A DNA stretch of 64,000 bases from Iris pallida (lineage: Eukaryota > Streptophyta > Magnoliopsida > Asparagales > Iridaceae), in NCBI GenBank assembly GCA_029216955.1, contig JANAVB010023996.1:18712242-18776241 (forward strand), in the 5' to 3' direction. Both the position numbers and the translations under genes were made by a program. The notes beneath the pieces are model-generated. The model worked only from the letters and a program-made list of their open reading frames with translations, had not been told where the DNA came from and searched no databases. This document shows, piece after piece, positions 1 through 11,131 of this stretch (the stretch's first letter is position 1; every line of letters begins with the position of its first letter).

Positions 1-1963
1 GTTTAGAATTATTCCTAAGACTCATTACAGACTCCAGATATACTATAGCAGGTACAGGCTTCTTCAGTCTTGAAATAATGATGGCATGACATGGCTTCTT
101 TCCTTGATAGATGTTGGTTTTTTCCTTGGCGGCACCTGTCTAAAGATATCCAGTTTGTGAAAATTGAGTACCTTCCGGGGGCTTCACCCTCGAACCCCCG
201 ACGAGGGGCGCTGCCCCATCGACCCCTGTCTGCTGACCGGGCAGTGGAACCCCCGAGTACGTGGCTCCGGAGATGTCGTCAGGTGGTTCAGAGAAATCTT
301 GTGGGATCCGTCATCTTTGGCCCACCATGATTTCTTTATTGCATATGTCCACATTGATCTTGCTTATTGCTTTTCTGTATATACATGTTAGACGAACAAA
401 GTAATATACATAGTAGCAAGTAAGATAAGTTTAATGCACATTAGGACAATGCTGGGTTTAAGTATAAGGGCTAAGGTGATAGCATAAATGTTAGTGATAT
501 CATAATGATTAAACTTAATTGAATGACCACAATCAAAAACATAGTTTTGATTTTGGCAACCTGATTAAATCTAAGATAGATAATCTCATATCACTAAAAT
601 GTAAACCAATTGGCACATATCACCAAAGGTATAAGTATAAGTAGAAATGCTATAGTGATAGTATGAAGATTAGTGATAATAAAATGCTAAACTTAACATA
701 TTAACCATATTAAAAAATATGATACAATCATTGGGCCAACACTAATGTGTCAAGATGGTGTCACACACAAGTGTCTAGGTACCCATGGTGTCAGAGTGTC
801 CAAGAACATATCCAAGTGGTGTCAAATAGTCAGCTAAGAACCTAGTATCAAAACTGTGTGTACGAGCTCGGCTGACACTTGTGAGTCGAATAACTCCACG
901 CATGCAATATCAATCCACCCCAAACATCACGTGCCATGTTTCAGTCAGTGCCCCTACCCAACCCAATAGGTGGCACCCAAAATCGTGTTACGTCCAATGA
1001 GTTTAGACACGGCATCAACAGAAGAACACTGTTTCCCCTGTGCAGTATCCAACAAGTATTCCTGTGTCCATTTTGACAAAGTAAACCAATACAAAATCAA
1101 CTCAGTCATTTACAAAATCAAACTATACATAATTAGCTTTCCAAAAATATAAATTACACTAAAAATAAAGAACAAAAAGTCTTAAAGGGCATTTCGTCGA
1201 ACACTTGAGGTATCTCTCCGATATGGAGCGATACGCCCATGATACGGGCCTCAAATGGACACGAATTGAACCCAAAACAAACCTTGGGCTAGGGGGACCC
1301 TAAATGAATGCATCTATGGTAAGAAATTAGTAAACAAATAGGTTTAGAGATTATTACCTATTGAGAGTTGGAATCTCAATGAAAATCCCCTTTGAAAAGA
1401 TCCCACTCCAAATCTAATGGCCAAATTACTTCATATCCTTGCTAGCTAGCCAATAGAGACCTCCTCTACACAATAGGAGTGCAATAGAATTGATTTGGTT
1501 AAATTTAGAGGTGATTTGATGAAAGAAGGCAAATTTGGGAAAGAACACAAATTAGGGTTAGGGTTTGTAATAAAAGAGGTAAGAGGGGACTAATATTCAC
1601 TTATATAGGTGGGGGGATCCATACTTGGCCAGCCATGGGTGCTTCTAGAGTTAGGGTTAGGTCCAATTTAGTTTAAAGGCCTTCTCAAGTTGTAAATCAA
1701 GCCTTTTAGGAAAAGGCTCAAACTAGACTAAGGTTTCAACAAATATCTTGCTTCTAACTTAGAATCTAGATATTTTAGAGCTTAGTTAACTAGTTGAATT
1801 CTACTAACAAAGTTTCTAGGGACATGATCAACATCTAGATTAGGTAATTCTAGGGTTAGACCTAATATAACACTTAGCACATTATTAGATAAATAAATTT
1901 TAGAAATAATCCAATATTCACAAATGACCAAAATACCCTTATTCTAGAAAAGTGGTAGTGACA
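1..1963 (-). mobile_element. Minus-strand LTR (R2), 5' part, runs off the left edge
   Basis: Read on the minus strand, an LTR-like terminus TGTCACTACCAC begins at 1963, preceded by the purine-rich GGGGATAAGGTG. The following bases match, with divergence, the start of the long LTRs further right (TGTAACACCCAC at 7946). About 400-800 bases in lies the same promoter-leader module seen in H2 and O1: a TATA box, a telo-box, and a block ending in a TTTCGTCGAA-like word. No coding potential is convincing. The stretch 1-960 holds no recognisable feature beyond presumed LTR interior. The other LTR end and any target duplication lie outside the window, so this could be a solo LTR or part of an element. 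Confidence 0.6.
1558..1607 (-). promoter_or_regulatory. LTR promoter module: TATA box and telo-box
   Basis: On the minus strand TATATAA (1607-1601) is followed about 35 bases later by AAACCCTAA (1566-1558), a telo-box, embedded in AACCCTAACCCTAA. The same order and similar spacing recur in the H2 LTR at 8538-8594. Telo-boxes just downstream of TATA boxes are known from leaders of plant translation-related genes. Promoter function here is inferred. Confidence 0.5.
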
Positions 1964-2838
1964 CACCTTATCCCCAATGGATTCATCTCTATCCCCTCAC
2001 GTCATGCTACTTCTGAGGGAATTCTCATTCTAGTACAAGAAAGATTATAGCAGAAAGACACGCAGAGAGACAAAGCCAAAATTTTCATTTATAAAATGGA
2101 AGGATTTTCTTTCTTTGTTTACAAAAGTAGTCTCTCGCAAATCGAGAGACAAAAAGACAAAAAGAAGTCAAAACTGGGAAGACAGATGCATAAGTCCTTC
2201 TAATTGGCTTCTTAAAAGAGCGATTCGAGGGCCAACCAATGTCTGGGCTCGACGCTCGGCCTCCTAACGCTGAGCAGCTTCATCTTCAGCTGAGGACAAG
2301 TTTTGGCCCGCAAGAGCCAGTTTCGTCTGGCGTACACCAATACTTTCCTTCTCTCGGGCTAAAGTCTCGAAGCGCTGACGCAGGGCCTCTTCCTCGTCCC
2401 TCGACTTCTCCAAATCGCTCCCCGTGAGAGCCAAAGTCACTTCTAGCCTCTAGATCTACTACCGGAGGGCTTGTACTGATCTTTCGTGGTTGCATGATGA
2501 CAGACCCGAGCCTCTTCTGCGTCGTTCACCTCCTCGATCGTAATCTCGACCTTGGCCAGCCGGTCAGTCAAGTCCCGACGTTTTTGCTCATGCTAGGATG
2601 CTTCAGAAGCCATCTTCTCTAGTTCCACAACAGTTAGGGTCAAAATACTGGGCTCGAGATTTTGAAGCTCCAAGGCAGTATCTTCCAACTTAGCCAGCAG
2701 ATCATCAATCGCGTCCGCCGTCGCCTCACACTCCGAATAGCCACGTGAGGCCACCAATTGGGCACCCACTATAGGTTGGGACTTCCTAAGAACCAGAATA
2801 TTGGAGAGCGGAGGACAGACACAACCAGCTATGTACAT
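1964..2838 (-). pseudogene. Decayed coding fragment with coiled-coil-like segment, identity unknown
   Basis: On the minus strand two open stretches lie end to end (2838-2593, then 2495-2286), separated and followed by stop codons and frame changes. The first contains a heptad-like run rich in Leu, Ala and Glu (ATADAIDDLLAKLEDTALEL at about residues 39-58). After a stop it continues as HEQKRRDLTDRLAKVEITIE, also coiled-coil-like. I do not recognise the family; coiled-coil tails of this style occur in several plant transposon-associated proteins. The 2739-2756 segment reads TGGTGGCC at the start of a primer-site-like stretch, so part of this may be untranslated leader rather than coding sequence. 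The last 130 bases before the LTR at 1963 show nothing clear. Confidence 0.3.
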
Positions 2839-5593
2839 TAAAGTGCAACCTACGTCACAATACAGTCATGGCTGTCTAGATGCATGAGGGTTTATCTACA
2901 ATCCGTCAGTCTCTTATGGTCGAAAACAAGCATAGTGTCTCAATCTCAAGCAAGCAAATAATTATTACAAGATGTTAGATCATCAGACATACAAAGTAAG
3001 GCATCCCAGGTATTACATATTCACATGATCATAAAGCTAGTCATAAAAATACGAAGACTAGCAAGAGTTAAGTCATACATGATAAACCCTAGGATTTGTC
3101 AATTATGTAACAGCCCTTAGGCAAACAAAATTAAGTTTCAACCCGAGCTAACACGTGCTCAACGGCTAAACGTCTCAAAAGAATAAGTTACATAAAGTGG
3201 GAGAGCGAAATAAGAAACCCATTCATTGCCACAGTTACGCCTGGTGCTCACCATCTGGCTGATAGGTAGGTAGATCCTCAGGTATCACTCTAAAATCTGG
3301 CCATACAAAACCAGCTGGGTCAGACCCCAAAAATAGCAAGTACCACAAGGGAGGCTCCACTTAGGAACTAAAACAAGCATTAACGGAATAGAAGAACTGA
3401 TAAAAGAACATAATTAAATAACACAAAAGATATGCTTTAAAGAACATACTAGCTTGTATTAAGAAAATAAGAGGTAGAATTTAATTTTCATGTTAATCAT
3501 GAAACAGTCATTCTGGCACGGCCAATCAAATCCTATGGCTTGCTATCATTAGCTTACTAGGGTTGTTATAGGCCTAGTTATTAACAAGATGCAATGAGAT
3601 GTTCCCACAGTCACAAGCCCTACAGACTATCTAGGTTATCCAGGCGAGGTTACAAGAGATTACAAAAGCTACAAGAGTTATCAAGATTATTGGTGTACTT
3701 TAGTACTCATGATTCAAGAAATGCAGCATATGACAGTGTGCTAGAAAAGTGCCCTACTTGTCGACATGCTACAAGTCCATAGGTGTGGCCGAAATAACGG
3801 GATCGCCTGTAACTAAAAAATATCTCTATATGAACTACTTGATCAATCTAGTCATTAACCTAGTCAGATTCATTATGAATCCTTGACCGTGGTAACCAGG
3901 AATCCTTGTCTATGAGACAGGTAGCTTATACAGGCACAATCAATCGTGGAGTCAAGGCAAGAGTTACCCTAGCAAGATAAGAAGAGCTATCACAACAACA
4001 ATCAAGATTATACATGTCATGTCAGGTTTACTTGTCACTTGTCAAGAGTGCGCCTCATCTGGCCACTATCAAGATTATCAAGACAGGATCATATTATCAT
4101 GTTCACGCAAGTCACTAGCACAGATTACCAAGTTGTCAAGTCAGGTTGTCACAATTTAGGTCAAGTAAAGAAAACATGCGAGAAGAATAAGGACATCCAT
4201 GGTTGATTGAAACTATCAGTCGCATATGAACTCCAGTTAAAGTGAGACATGAAGATTCTTGAAGCCAAGACAAAGGTCTACAACTATTATGTTTTGAGTT
4301 TTTTAATATTCTAGCCACAAAATAGCTTAAACAGACAAAAATGGTCACTCGCATGGGCGGATATAACTGCCCACGGCGTACAGGGTGAAGAGGCACGACA
4401 CGAAGGCGCACGACAAATGAATCGTGCAGACGTACGACCGCGAAACACGAGCGCGAAAGCATGGTACACAAGCATGCGGTAAATGAATCACGCAGGCGCG
4501 CGGTCGCAAAACGCACAGCACGATGCGCAGGCACGCGGCCGCAAATGCTTAGAGCAAGAGCATGGTACGCAGGCGCACAACAAACGAATCATAGGCCTAC
4601 GGCCGCAAAATATGCAGCACACAGATGTACGACGCACGAGACGGAAGAGCATGGAGCGCATGCGCACGGCAAACGAATCATGCAGGCATGCGGCCATAAA
4701 TCGTACAGCGCACGAATACACGACACACGAGGCGAAAGAGCCCGGGACGCAGGCGCACGGTAACAAATCACAAAGGCATACGGCGCATAAAACATGATGC
4801 ATACGGACGCACGACGCTCGGGACGCGAGAGCACGGCACGCAAGTGTGCGGCCAAAGAATCTTACAGGCGCACGGTGCGCGAAACGTGCAGCGCATGGAT
4901 ACACGGCACACGGGGTACGAGAGCACGACACGCAGGCGCACGACCTACAAATCCAGTGCACGGCACTGTTCGTCGTCCCGACAGCAACAAAAATGTGCGG
5001 AAACCAATGAACACGAAAAATGCCATAACTTTCTCAAAATAAATCGAAATCAAGTATTAAAAAGCCAAAATTCGGTAGAATTGAATTCTCCACTACATGG
5101 AACCGTTATTTTTCAAAAATACTAAGTTTAGAGATCAAAACCAAAAAAATAAGAAAAAGTTAAAACTTAGATCTACAAAAATCTATCTATTAAAATAAAA
5201 AAATTCCAAGTTCTAAAGAGGCTTAGAATTAAGCAAAGAAGACATTAGAATAATAAAATTTAAGATCCATCATGAAGAAAGTTGCACTTGCCTAGGACGT
5301 GGTTGGTGGGAGGAGTAAATGAAGAAGAAGAAGAAAAAGAAGAAAAAGAAGAAGTAAATGAAATGTAATGAAGAAAGAGAGAGTAAGAGTTGGTTTTTTT
5401 TGTCAACCCTCGCATCTCAACCTAAACCAAACTAAGCAAAGCCAAGCCAAGTGGAACCAAGGTGAACCAAACCAAGTCAAGATTAAACCAAGACTAGGCT
5501 AAGCAAGACAAGTTAAAAATATGGGTCACCTGACAAATCTCAAAAATTCGTATACGCATACTAAAATACGTATAACAGAAAATGGGAGTGACA
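2800..5593 (-). mobile_element. Minus-strand LTR (R1) following an integrase remnant
   Basis: On the minus strand the LTR starts TGTCACTCCCATTTTCTG at 5593, directly after a polypurine-like tract AAGGTGGGTAGAGT (5608-5594). The tract resembles that before the 3' LTR of H3 (AAGGTGGGTAGGAT). The LTR holds a CT-rich leader at about 5300-5400, a GC-rich minisatellite (4380-4990) and, near its far end, CTGTATTGTGACGTAGG at about 2860, a weak match to the terminal block shared by the other chromoviral LTRs (CTGTGGCGTAGGCTGG). The far boundary near 2800 is approximate. No genes are seen in it. Confidence 0.55.
4380..4990. repeat. GC-rich CGCAGGCGCACGG-type minisatellite inside an LTR
   Basis: Degenerate short units built from ACGCAGGCGCACGG, GCGCACGAC and GCATGCGGC recur for about 600 bases, much richer in CpG than the surrounding AT-rich DNA. 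They generate several overlapping open frames on both strands whose translations are Cys/Arg/Ala/His-rich repeats; these are composition artefacts rather than genes. Confidence 0.7.
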
Positions 5594-5611
5594 ACTCTAC
5601 CCACCTTGAAA
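5594..5611 (-). other. Polypurine tract of R1
   Basis: On the minus strand CAAGGTGGGTAGAGT directly precedes the LTR start TGTCACTCCC. It closely matches the tract before the H3 3' LTR and is the expected primer for plus-strand DNA synthesis. Confidence 0.6.
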
Positions 5612-5744
5612 GAATTATGTCTCAGAATTTAATCAAGAGACTAGAGATGTCGGGGCAAGCTATATTAACTACATGCAATCCATGTCTAGCAGTCAATCAA
5701 ACAATCATTTATGCAAGCAAAGAATTAAAAGCATAAGGTATAAG

Positions 5745-6395
5745 CAAGACATTATACCTTCTGAGCCAAACATGTACGGATATCGCGATCGAATATCATC
5801 CTCACATTTTTAAGTTGACTCACGTAAAGTGTGATGACCCCAAGCAACACGGACTAAACTAATAGTCTTGTTCTTGAGTATCTTCTCCCTTCGGTTCAAT
5901 ATGGATACGGGCCTTTCCTCATACGAAAGGTTGGTACCGACAACCAAATCCAAATGATAAAGAATATGGCTCGGATTAGGGATATGCCATCGCAATTGGG
6001 ATACATGGAATACGTCATGTACCTCATGTAACGACGATGAAATAGTGAGATGATAGGACACATTACCTAATCCCTCAAGAATATCAAACGGTCATATATA
6101 CCTAGGACTAAGCTTTTCCCGTACGCCGAATCGAACGACGCCACGGGTAGACAAGATCCTAAGGAATACGTGGTCACTGATAGAAAACTCAAGAGGACAT
6201 CAATGAGAATCGGCGCAATAGTGCTAACGATCTTGGATAACTCGAAGATGATCTCTAACTTGTCTGACCACCTCGATAGTCTGAGTAACCATTTCTGGAC
6301 CAAGCATCTTCCTCTCGTCTACAACATCCTAGGCTAAAGGTGATCTGCACTTCCTGCCATACAGTGCCTCAAATGGTTCCATCTGGATATGTCTC
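5745..6395 (-). pseudogene. Ty3/gypsy chromovirus integrase C-terminus with chromodomain-like tail, decayed
   Basis: The minus strand encodes the end of a retrotransposon integrase, the enzyme that inserts element cDNA. In order I can read MEPFEALYGRKCRSP (the conserved block after the catalytic core), EMVTQTIEVVRQVRDHLRVI, then VSYHLTISSSLHEVHDVFHVSQLR (GPY/F module). The tail is SYEERPVSILNRREKILKNK, VRVAWGHHTLREST and DDIRSRYPYMF, the degenerate chromodomain-type tail of plant chromoviruses. In-frame stops (after RSPLA, DR, ADSH, PRYI, LREST) and lost frame make it non-functional. It is cut off at about 6395, where a plus-strand LTR fragment begins, so protease, RT and the integrase core are missing. 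Downstream on the same strand are the polypurine tract and LTR at 5593. Confidence 0.8.
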
Positions 6396-6399
6396 CACC

Positions 6400-7945
6400 A
6401 TATTCTAGAGCAAGGGTATTTTGGTAAGTGGTAATTTTTTGATTATTTAATTAATATGTTGTGCTAGTGTCATTAATTATTGAAACCTTAGAATTACGTT
6501 GTGTAGATGTTAGCCATGACCATAGAAACTAGGTTAGAGAGATTAGACAACTTTGATTAGGTTCTAACCTAGCTAGAATATCACTTTGAATCTATTTAGT
6601 GACTTAAAACAAAAGCCACATTGTACCTTTCCCTTAAGGGGCCTTAAATTGAGAAATAGGAAGCCCGTTAGGAATTTTCACTCCAACCTAACCCTAGGGG
6701 TAGCCTTGGCCGGCCATGATGAGCCTCCCCTTGCTATTTAATACCTACATAGCCTCCTTCTTTCCCCTTTTATTTAGAAACCTAATCCTAATTTGTGTTC
6801 TTCCCCAAAATTGCCCCAATTCCTCAAATTGAGTCCAAATTTCTTAAAACAAATTGCAATCGCTTCCCCATGGAGAGAGGAAGCCTCTATTGCCTAGCTT
6901 CGGAGCATTTGGAGCAATTTGACAATTAGTGCTTAGTGGAAATCAAGATCTAGAAGTTTACAATAAGATTCCAACTCTCAATTGTTAAGAGCCTCTAAAC
7001 CCTTCAAATTTCACATTCATCGATGTAGGTGCATTCATTTAGGGTCCCTCTTGCCTAGGAAGAAGTTGGGTCAATTTCGGATTATTTTGATTTGCGTATC
7101 ACGAGAATATCGGATACGCACACCAAGTGTTCGATGAAATGACTCTTAGGGAATTAATGTTTAAATTTCAGTTTAAATTAGGTTTATATACTTGTAATGC
7201 TCTGTGTTAGCAATATTGGTTGTTGTATTATGTTTCGAAATAGATCTAATATTGGTTGGGGGCTCGAGAATGGGTGTTCTGCATAACTGTTCTGTTCACA
7301 GAGCATACTAGTTCTGTATCCCTTATATTGGTTCAATCTATTACTTGGTATCACTGGATTAAGTGAATAGAAAGTGGTAGAGGGAGGCCCAGGTCTGATG
7401 TCAGTCCACATCCCTAAATACCCATGATACCACACCTTGTATAAGGGATAAACATATATCTCAGTTATAGGAGTTCGTCCAGCACACGGGAATTGAGTTT
7501 TATTCACTACATTTGAGAACCTATTCTACTGACCTTGGGTCCAGTTCACAAGTAATGGCTATCATCTATACCCTTAGATCAGTTGAGGTATCATTTAGTT
7601 AGGAGAGGAGGAGATTCAGGTTTCGATTAGATAGCAGCAGCTGTAGGTAATGAGGTTTGGGGGGAACCTATGTTTAGGTAATTGACATTAAGGAGGAGGC
7701 TCGGCTATAAATAGTAGCAGTAGGATTTAGCCATAGGTAATTCCTGAAAGTTGTGCCTCGAGTGTCCAACTCATATCATGTGAAGGTTAGGAGAGAGGTG
7801 AGTTTTTGTGATGCTAACGTGCATGTATTGCTTAACTATAGGTAAGTGATAGTTCAACATATGTATTTAGAGTATATATATAAAAATATATATAGTGTGA
7901 TACTCCCTTGAGTATCAGACAACAAATGTAATAGGCCATGCCTTA
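6400..7945 (+). mobile_element. O1 LTR, left part (5'-truncated, split by H2)
   Basis: From about 6400 (CTAGAGCAAGGGTATTTTGG) the sequence follows the H2 LTR from its position about 250 onward. It has a TATA-like TATTTAA near 6734, a leader with AAACCTAATCCTAA at about 6778, and the GATGAAATGACTCTTAGGG block at about 7130-7150. The first about 250 bases of the LTR are missing at the junction with the minus-strand integrase. The LTR stops at 7945 where H2 is inserted and resumes at 29961. Joined, the two parts total about 4.5 kb, the length of H2 and H3 LTRs. Bases 7180-7945 contain no gene. Confidence 0.65.
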
Positions 7946-8537
7946 TGTAACACCCACTTTTCTAAAATGAGGGTAATTTTAAACTTTTATAAATTTGATT
8001 TTTAAATATTAGGATTAAATTTATGTTATAATTTTTAGTTATTTTTTAATTAATTTAAAATTATTTAAAATGTTGAATTGTGATTTTGATGGTTAACTAG
8101 TGTAACCCTAAAATTGCTAAGCCTAGAGACTAACCTTGACCAAGGGAGACTAGTCATGTGATTAGAATATCATATTACTACTTTTTAGCCTAGGGATATT
8201 TTGGTTATTTTGATAATTTTGTGAAATTATAAATTGTATTAATTAAATATGTGCTAGTTAATTATTTGAGACTTAACCTATAAGTTTAGCCTAATCTAGA
8301 TTAGTCATGAGGATTAGATGATGATTAGAACCTTCCTACTAAGTGCCAAGATTAGCAATATCTAGATATTTCTATGTAGGATATTTTCTCCTTAGGATAT
8401 TTGTAAAAAGAAAGCCTTAGGACAAAATTGAACCAATAAGAGGATTTGAAATTTGGTGGAGAAGTCTTAGCCACTTATCTACATCTAAACCTAACCCTAA
8501 TTCATTTTATGGCAGCCACAAATAGAAATTCCCCTCC

Positions 8538-8594
8538 TATAAAGTATACTTTAGTAGCCCCTTGTCTCTTTTAACACCTAACAAAAAACCCTAA
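8538..8594 (+). promoter_or_regulatory. H2 LTR promoter module: TATA box and telo-box
   Basis: TATAAAG at 8538-8544 is followed by AAACCCTAA at 8586-8594, about 42 bases downstream and so near or just after the expected transcription start. In the 3' LTR copy the TATA is mutated to TAGAAAG (about 26375-26381) while the telo-box (26423-26431) is intact. Confidence 0.55.
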
Positions 8595-10252
8595 TTTGTT
8601 CTTCCCTAAAATTATCCCCCTTTATCCAAATTGATGCCAAATGAAGGCTACTCTCTTGCATTGAGATTCACAACAGCAGAGGAAGCTAAGGGAGGCTATA
8701 TAGCAAGGATTTGAAGTGAATTGACCATTGCATTTGGAGAAGAACACCTTTCATTTTTCATTTTTCATTGAGATTTCCTGTCAATAGGTAAATGCCATAA
8801 AACGTATTTAAATTTCACTTTCTTTCCATATATGCATTCATTTAGGGTTCCCCTAGGTGTAGCCCAAGTTTGGTAGGAATTCGTATCCATTTCGTGTCCG
8901 TATCGGACACGTATCAGTATTTTTGAATAGGTATTTGATGAAATGCTTGATAGGAATTAATATTGTTAATTTAGAATTCTATTTGAAGTTATTTGTGGCC
9001 CTATATGTGAGGAACACGAAACCCTAATTCTGAGCTTATATCGAGCTGTGTCCGTGTCCAAAATGGATACGAACTCACTGCACGAGGACTCGGTCGAGTG
9101 CCCTGCTACCCGAGCCCTATTTCTCCCTGTGTAGGCCACGTGGACATATGACACTTGGCACAGAGGTTGGGGCCATCACTAACAGACCCCCCTCTAGTTT
9201 TATGATACCTCGTGTCATGTCGGACATGAAACCACGAGTGCACTGAATTTGCACTACACTGTTATGTGCAAAAAGTAGCTTCTGACGCGGCCTTCGGGTC
9301 GCGTGCAGACACAACGTGGACTCGTGTCAGGGACTCGTATGTGTAACCCTATACCTAGGCTATGTGTGGACATGAGCACGTGACCTTTCGTGGGACGTGT
9401 CGTGTCCAATGTGGCTCGACATGGCCGTACGAGCCCTCTGTGCACAGTTTTGCTGACACTATGTAAATTTTGGTTTTGGACATGTTGTGTCCACTGTATG
9501 GATACGTGGACACTCTCCACGTATGCATACACATGTGTTACATCTCTGTACACGGTTTTCCCTAATATTTATTGGGTTTTCCTATTCTATTTTATCGGGT
9601 TTCACATGATTCTGATACTCGACTGGACATGAGTTGATTTTAATAGTTTTAATGTTTTTTAATGTTTAATAATGAAAATTAAATGTAATTTACAACTGTG
9701 GTGTAATGTCAGAACCTGAGATTGATATGGTTTAGGTTTTGTATTGATGCCATTCACTGATTGGTACTAATCGAGTCCATTTTGTATCAATCTATGTTCA
9801 AACTGAAACTGATATGATAACCTGAATTTTGTAGGTGATTTAACCTGAGTTTTGTAATATAACCTGAGATTTGAATCTGAAATTGAATGATAATCTAAGC
9901 ATTGGTTTGATTTAAATGGAAACTGTGACTGAGTTCAGAGTTTTGGGTTTTAGTGAATTGGGGATTTTCGATTTAAAACTGAGTTTATGTATTACAACTG
10001 AGAATCTCATAATGCATATTACCTGAGAACATATTGTATTTAAATTCCTGAGATTTTACTGGTATGCATGAGTTTGTATTAGTTTAGAGTGATAGATCGG
10101 TTGGTTTACAGTTAGGCAAATGCAGTAGGGGCCTAATAGCAGCAATGCATTGCTGCATTGTATTGCAGTAGCAACAACATTAGAGCCACAGCAGCAGTAG
10201 GGGCTGCACTAGGCAGCCCCTTTGTGACCATGTCTTGTGTGAAGTGAGTTGT

Positions 10253-10257
10253 AAGTG
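10253..10257 (+). repeat. H3 target-site duplication, left copy (AAGTG)
   Basis: AAGTG directly precedes the H3 5' LTR start TGTAAGCCCC at 10258 and is repeated at 21661-21665 after the 3' LTR. The uninterrupted site GTTGTAAGTGTCCCAGTG is present in the H2 3' LTR, with AAGTG at 28036-28040. Confidence 0.97.
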
Positions 10258-11071
10258 TGTAAGCCCCTGAATTTAGGGCTTATTTTTTTTTTTAATTTTA
10301 TAAATCAATTATTGCAATAGATATTATTATTAGTTTATTATTTGATTTAATGCTCTCTACCGTGACTTGGATTTCTAGAGCATCTTGGATGCCAGTCTTT
10401 GGAAACTTTCTTCTTGAAGTTTATAGTAGACGAGATTATCTTCATGTTGATATATCGTGTCCCACTCGAACTTGTTCCCTTTTACTCTTTTTGTTTCGCG
10501 CAAGTTCGGGTCAATTTAGACCATTTAATTATTAATTGATTTTCCCACTATTTTTCTTGATCCTCATAAGCGCGTTACCGTGACTTTTAATTTAGGAGCA
10601 CCAGACTAGTCATTCTCTCGAAACCAACTTGTCATACCTGATCTACTCGAGACGCTCTTCACCAATGACCTTCGTGTCCCACTCAGACATACCATTTTGT
10701 GCTTCATTTCCTTCGCACAACTTTTGGGTCAATTTAGGCCAATTAATTATCTACCGTAAAACCTGATTTAATTTCCAATTTAATTTCGGGACCCGACATC
10801 GATCCAATCCAGTCGACCCAATACATGGCCCTGGTCTGTTTTGAGTCTACTAGGCACGTGCCACTTGCGCACCATCGAACTGATTTTTCTTATGCTCCAA
10901 TTTCGTCCATGATTTTAAATAGTTTAAAATTATTATATTAATTAAATCTTGGCTTCGACTTTGTCCAAACTTGGCCCAACGTCCGACCCAGTTTGGCATG
11001 GACCCTACCATGACTGTCCATACGTCCCACAGATGTGTCTGTATTTTTCCTATTTGAAAATACGTTTATTT

Positions 11072-11080
11072 TATATAAAA
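11072..11080 (+). promoter_or_regulatory. H3 LTR TATA box
   Basis: TATATAAAA lies just upstream of a CT-rich leader and is conserved in the 3' LTR at 17909-17917. It is the best core-promoter candidate; the start site is not visible. Confidence 0.5.
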
Positions 11081-11100
11081 ATATCTCTACCTATCTCTCT

Positions 11101-11131
<31 letters not shown>

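Larger units (their letters stand above)
7946..10257 (+). mobile_element. H2 5' LTR, part 1
   Basis: Starts TGTAACACCCAC; matches the 3' LTR from 25785 base for base with moderate divergence. It carries the TATA/telo-box module at 8538-8594, a donor-like CAATAG|GTAAATG at 8787/8788, and a zone rich in CGTGTCC/GGACACG words (8890-9560). It ends at the H3 insertion, where AAGTG (10253-10257) is one copy of the target duplication. Relative to the 3' LTR it contains 49 extra bases between two GACATG words (9369-9423). Confidence 0.85.

Noticed and set aside
91..391. Two overlapping plus-strand frames in a GC-rich patch
   Set aside because: No recognisable domain, overlapping frames, and they fall in presumed LTR interior; I could not link them to rRNA, organelle DNA or a host gene.
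1551..1566. TTAGGGTTAGGGTTT resembles interstitial telomere repeat
   Set aside because: Only two units, located in the LTR leader at the telo-box position conserved in other LTRs; not a telomeric tract.
4136..4961. Several open frames of 80-157 codons on both strands
   Set aside because: They overlap on both strands of a GC-rich minisatellite and translate to Cys/Arg/Ala repeats, a composition artefact.
7184..7507. Minus-strand frame of 107 codons
   Set aside because: No motif, lies inside the O1 LTR, no counterpart in related LTRs.
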